A stretch of 64,000 nt of DNA. Source: Albibacillus kandeliae (GTDB lineage Bacteria; Pseudomonadota; Alphaproteobacteria; Rhodobacterales; Rhodobacteraceae). The translations under genes were made by a program, and so were the position numbers. Under the pieces are notes generated by a model. The model was not told the origin of the DNA. It ran no database searches and saw only the letters and a list, made by a program, of their open reading frames with translations. This document shows, piece after piece, positions 61,785-64,000 of the stretch. The stretch spans positions 284,906 to 348,905 of the forward strand of contig NZ_QEHM01000008.1 in assembly GCF_003116585.1 (NCBI RefSeq), written 5' to 3'. The number at the start of each line of letters is the position of its first letter. Position 1 is the first letter of the stretch.

Positions 61785-62158
61785 TGCTCTCTTCACTTTA
61801 TGGGTTCGTAGGATGACGCGCACTAAAATGCACAAACGCACCAACGGTACTGCAATTTCTGGCGCAAAGGACTCAACCCTTAGTTCCAGATGCGTCCGGA
61901 ACCGCTATTAGGTGTGTTCTTGGTGCCATTCTCCTAGAGAACCATAGGAGTTGTTTGTCTTGGAGCTAAGCAAGTACGCTAGAAGCGATGGCATCGCCGT
62001 ACCTTGCCCACGTCGCCTCCAGCCCTGACCTCCCGTTCGCCGGATTGGTCATCACTGCAGTGCGGCTTCTCCAAACCGACCATCGGTGGCATCGTGCAGC
62101 GTGATCTCTTACGCCAAGATCGGAAGAGCGGACTTAGCGAACGTTGCCACATCGCAAC
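61785..62158. other. 374-base gap with repeat copy A and a dyad
   Basis: This gap separates the RTX and MerR genes. It holds a CTCCTA-N8-TAGGAG dyad at 61931-61950 and one copy of an imperfect ~59-base repeat at 62022-62080. No credible gene seen. Confidence 0.5.
62022..62080 (+). repeat. Imperfect intergenic repeat, copy A
   Basis: This starts GCCCTGACCT, continues CCGTTCGCC, and ends GCTTC-CCAAACCG. The same framework recurs at 63601-63660, on the other side of the MerR/SDR pair, in the same orientation. Confidence 0.6.
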
Positions 62159-62527
62159 TCAATTGTGGCTCAGGATTGATAGTTCATTCCGCAGCGCCGC
62201 TAACCTGTCGAGGACTGCCGAGCGTTTTTCGTCGAGCTCCGCTCTGAGCCGATCGATATGTTCAAGCTTGTCGGTCAACTTCTCGATGCCACCTTCGCAC
62301 GGGCCTGCACCGTCATCCGATAGGCACGCGCTCATCGCGCGAATTTCACGGGTCGAGAAACCGGTCGCAATAAAGTCGCGGATGCGGCCAGCTCTTCGCA
62401 GATCAAAGTCGCTATAACTGCGATAGCCATTCAGAGTGCGACTGACTTCTAGAAGACCTTCTCGCTCGTAGTGACGCAACATCCGCTGAGTTATCCCGAG
62501 CCGATCCGCCGCTTCCTTTGCTTGCAT
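62159..62527 (-). CDS. MerR family transcriptional regulator
   Basis: This 122-residue protein starts at ATG 62527 with GGGAGGA upstream. It has the N-terminal MerR helix-turn-helix (AADRLGITQRMLRHYEREGLL, NGYRSYSD) and a C-terminal dimer helix (EHIDRLRAELDEKRSAVLDRL). One cysteine pair (CLSDDGAGPC) could bind metal or react with electrophiles. It is downstream of, and co-directional with, the SDR gene, whose promoter has a MerR-type operator. Confidence 0.88.
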   Translation of the reverse strand: MQAKEAADRLGITQRMLRHYEREGLLEVSRTLNGYRSYSDFDLRRAGRIRDFIATGFSTREIRAMSACLSDDGAGPCEGGIEKLTDKLEHIDRLRAELDEKRSAVLDRLAALRNELSILSHN

Positions 62528-62621
62528 ACACAATCCTCCCTCGACGTCGACGTATATGTAAACGCCCTAGGTGCAAATCAAGTTTGGGCCGGGTGCAGCC
62601 GTCTGCAACCCGGCCTGTGGG

Positions 62622-63386
62622 TCAGGATCGCAACGACCAACCTCCATCTACAGTCAGCACCTGTCCCGTTAGCCATTCGTTTTCAGAGCTTCCAAGCCGC
62701 AAGATCCAAGGCACAATGTCAGACGTCATTCCCCGGCGGCCCAAGGGCACTTGTGCCGCCTCCTGCGCCTCGACTGTTCGGGCCATCTCCTCAGGCAAAC
62801 CCATGAAGCCGGTCAATGCACCGGTCTTTACCGGTCCAGGTGCAACCGCATTCACGCGAATTCCATCCTTTGCCAATTCGACGGCCCAGGATCTTGTCAG
62901 ATGCTCCAGAGCGGCTTTGGTGGCGCCGTAATGCGCCAAAACAGGGGCGGCACTACGGGAGACAGCTGTGCCGATATTCACGATTGCCCCCTTGCTCTCT
63001 CGCAACGCGGCATGCGCCGCCCTCACAAGCAGCGACGGGGCGAGGATGTTGACCGCTGAGATCTTTGCAATGACTTCAGGATCATAGTCTTCTACCGGCA
63101 ATAGCTGGCCAGCACCGGAGTTGTTCACAATCAAATCGATACGCTCCCAACGGGACATCGCAGCTTCAACGATTTGCTGTCCGCTGGTTCCTTCCGAGCT
63201 GTCCATCAGTAGTGCTTCAATTTTGTCGTCGGATGCTGCGACTTCGGCCAGCTTCTCTGCTTTGCGGCCCGTGATAAGTACGTTCGCACCTTTTGCCACG
63301 AGTTCAGTCGTTGTCGCCAAACCGATACCGGAACTCCCACCGGTGACGATGGCGACCTTTCCTTGCCATGCACTGTTACTCGCCAT
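62622..63386 (-). CDS. Short-chain dehydrogenase/reductase (SDR)
   Basis: This 254-residue SDR has TGGSSGIG, NNSGAG and catalytic YGATK. AGGAGA precedes the ATG at 63386. It forms an operon with the MerR gene. MerR-controlled SDRs often detoxify aldehydes or quinones; the substrate here is unknown. Confidence 0.88.
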   Translation of the reverse strand: MASNSAWQGKVAIVTGGSSGIGLATTTELVAKGANVLITGRKAEKLAEVAASDDKIEALLMDSSEGTSGQQIVEAAMSRWERIDLIVNNSGAGQLLPVEDYDPEVIAKISAVNILAPSLLVRAAHAALRESKGAIVNIGTAVSRSAAPVLAHYGATKAALEHLTRSWAVELAKDGIRVNAVAPGPVKTGALTGFMGLPEEMARTVEAQEAAQVPLGRRGMTSDIVPWILRLGSSENEWLTGQVLTVDGGWSLRS

Positions 63387-63427
63387 GATGTTCTGTCTCC
63401 TATCGTCCGAAGTTGATCAGAGGCCTG

Positions 63428-63458
63428 CGTAGCGCATTGACACTAATGTCAGGGTCAA
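63428..63458 (-). promoter_or_regulatory. MerR-type promoter/operator upstream of the SDR gene
   Basis: On the minus strand, TTGACC (-35, 63453-63458) and GCTACG (-10 region, 63428-63433) are 19 bases apart, the overlong spacing typical of MerR-activated promoters. The spacer carries the dyad TGACA-N4-TGTCA (63438-63451). It lies about 40 bases before the SDR start, and a MerR gene follows the SDR gene. Confidence 0.65.
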
Positions 63459-63776
63459 GAGTTGCTTTGTGCTCGGGCAAAAAACGATGCGAAACTGGCC
63501 GTTCGCGCGAAGCGGAGCGTTCGGTAATATGTGCTCGAAACGATGACGCCGCGTTGCGGCGGACTGCGTTGTCGGCCGGAAGGGGAGGATGACGCAACCG
63601 GCCCTGACCTGCCGTTCGCCTAGATCTCCAACGCCGCAGGGCAGCTTCCCCAAACCGGACTTTTACAGGACCGCGCAGCGTCGCCCAGGAGCCAGAAATC
63701 CGCAGTGCGGACGAAGCGGACGGGCTCCGCTGACAGATGAACGTCTGCCTTAGTGATCACTGGCAATACGGAAGTA
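63459..63776. other. Non-coding stretch between SDR promoter and SUFU-domain gene
   Basis: This 318-base stretch includes repeat copy B (63601-63660) and downstream sequence rich in CGGAC/GTCCG-type short inverted motifs (63656-63740). Small open frames on the minus strand have no family features; I call no gene. Confidence 0.5.
63601..63660 (+). repeat. Imperfect intergenic repeat, copy B
   Basis: This shares GCCCTGACCT, CCGTTCGCC, GCAG, GCTTC and CCAAACCG with copy A at 62022-62080, in the same order and spacing. It may be a dispersed intergenic repeat of the genome or the trace of module insertion. Confidence 0.6.
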
Positions 63777-64000
63777 TTACTTCTCAACAAGTGCCGTGAT
63801 CAGAAGTGGATGACTGACTGCCTTCTTGTCGATCAGGGCTTGGGGGGAAATACTCTTCGTTTGAAGATCGCCAAGTTCACCCGCGGTGATGCCGATTATC
63901 TGTAAAAAGTCCAAGCGTCCGTGCGGGGTGTCCGTCGAGACAAGTTCCGGGTCATTGCAAAAGACAATGGCGGTTTTGTCGGTTGATGAACCTGCCCTGA
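63777..64000 (-). CDS. SUFU-domain protein, C-terminal part (partial)
   Basis: The minus-strand frame is open from the right edge to TAA at 63777. Its ~74 residues include IVFCNDPELVSTDTPHG, then RLDFLQIIGITAGELGDLQ, and end LLITALVEK. This is the C-terminal pattern of bacterial suppressor-of-fused (SUFU) domain proteins. In bacteria these are often immunity proteins of toxin systems, or of unknown role. The start lies beyond the window. Confidence 0.65.
   Translation of the reverse strand, partial: RAGSSTDKTAIVFCNDPELVSTDTPHGRLDFLQIIGITAGELGDLQTKSISPQALIDKKAVSHPLLITALVEK

Noticed and set aside
61931..61950. CTCCTA-N8-TAGGAG dyad considered as a MerR operator
   Set aside because: It lacks -35/-10 elements around it and is far from any start; the site at 63428-63458 fits the MerR role much better.

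Overview
The window is a high-GC alphaproteobacterial chromosome segment, most likely from a marine or soil Rhodobacteraceae (Roseobacter-type) bacterium. The signs are dense ATGA-coupled operons, three TRAP transporters in about 23 kb, many solute-uptake and catabolic clusters, and a short HvrA-like H-NS protein. No rRNA, complete tRNA, CRISPR array or intact insertion sequence was found.

1-15.6 kb (+): a large catabolic cluster. A flavin monooxygenase (5' end off the window), a RidA-family protein, a DUF1028 Ntn-hydrolase-like protein and a PuuC-like aldehyde dehydrogenase end at a strong hairpin. Next come a LysR regulator, a trimethylamine-dehydrogenase-like FMN/4Fe-4S enzyme, a PotABCD-type ABC importer, a GMC oxidoreductase, a YtcJ-type amidohydrolase and an ArgE-type deacylase. 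Together they suggest uptake and oxidation of a polyamine-like or N-substituted amine compound (inference).

15.6-27.7 kb (-): a glycosyltransferase, then an operon of TRAP transporter dctPQM, MarR regulator, acyl-CoA ligase and enoyl-CoA hydratase (organic-acid uptake and CoA-dependent degradation), with a near-perfect operator dyad in front. Next is a TAXI-type TRAP system with its own, different dyad, then a small ferric-reductase-like membrane protein and a Tat-exported intradiol-dioxygenase-like protein.

27.9-39.9 kb: a hybrid histidine kinase; an MFS-SGNH-SDR operon with a divergent LysR; and a TetR/CecR-like repressor divergent from an ABC efflux set resembling E. coli ybhGFSR.

39.9-45.5 kb: a GntR-controlled cluster with a racemase-family protein, a PuuE-type allantoinase/deacetylase and a third TRAP transporter (dctPQM). 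Two copies of a GntR-type palindrome lie in the shared control region.

45.5-55.1 kb: accessory genes. These are a small ABM-like protein, a vanadium haloperoxidase/PAP2 protein, an adenylate cyclase with TPR repeats divergent from an unusual subtilase, an H-NS protein, a gene-poor AT-rich stretch, an 843-residue orphan protein, a tyrosine-recombinase remnant and a truncated tRNA-Leu 3' end that looks like an integration scar.

55.1-64 kb: a region of visibly lower GC with small regulator-plus-enzyme modules: LysR/SnoaL/SDR, sulfatase/GlxA-type regulator, an RTX protein, and an SDR/MerR pair with a MerR-type operator and flanking imperfect repeats. The C-terminal end of a SUFU-domain protein runs off the right edge.
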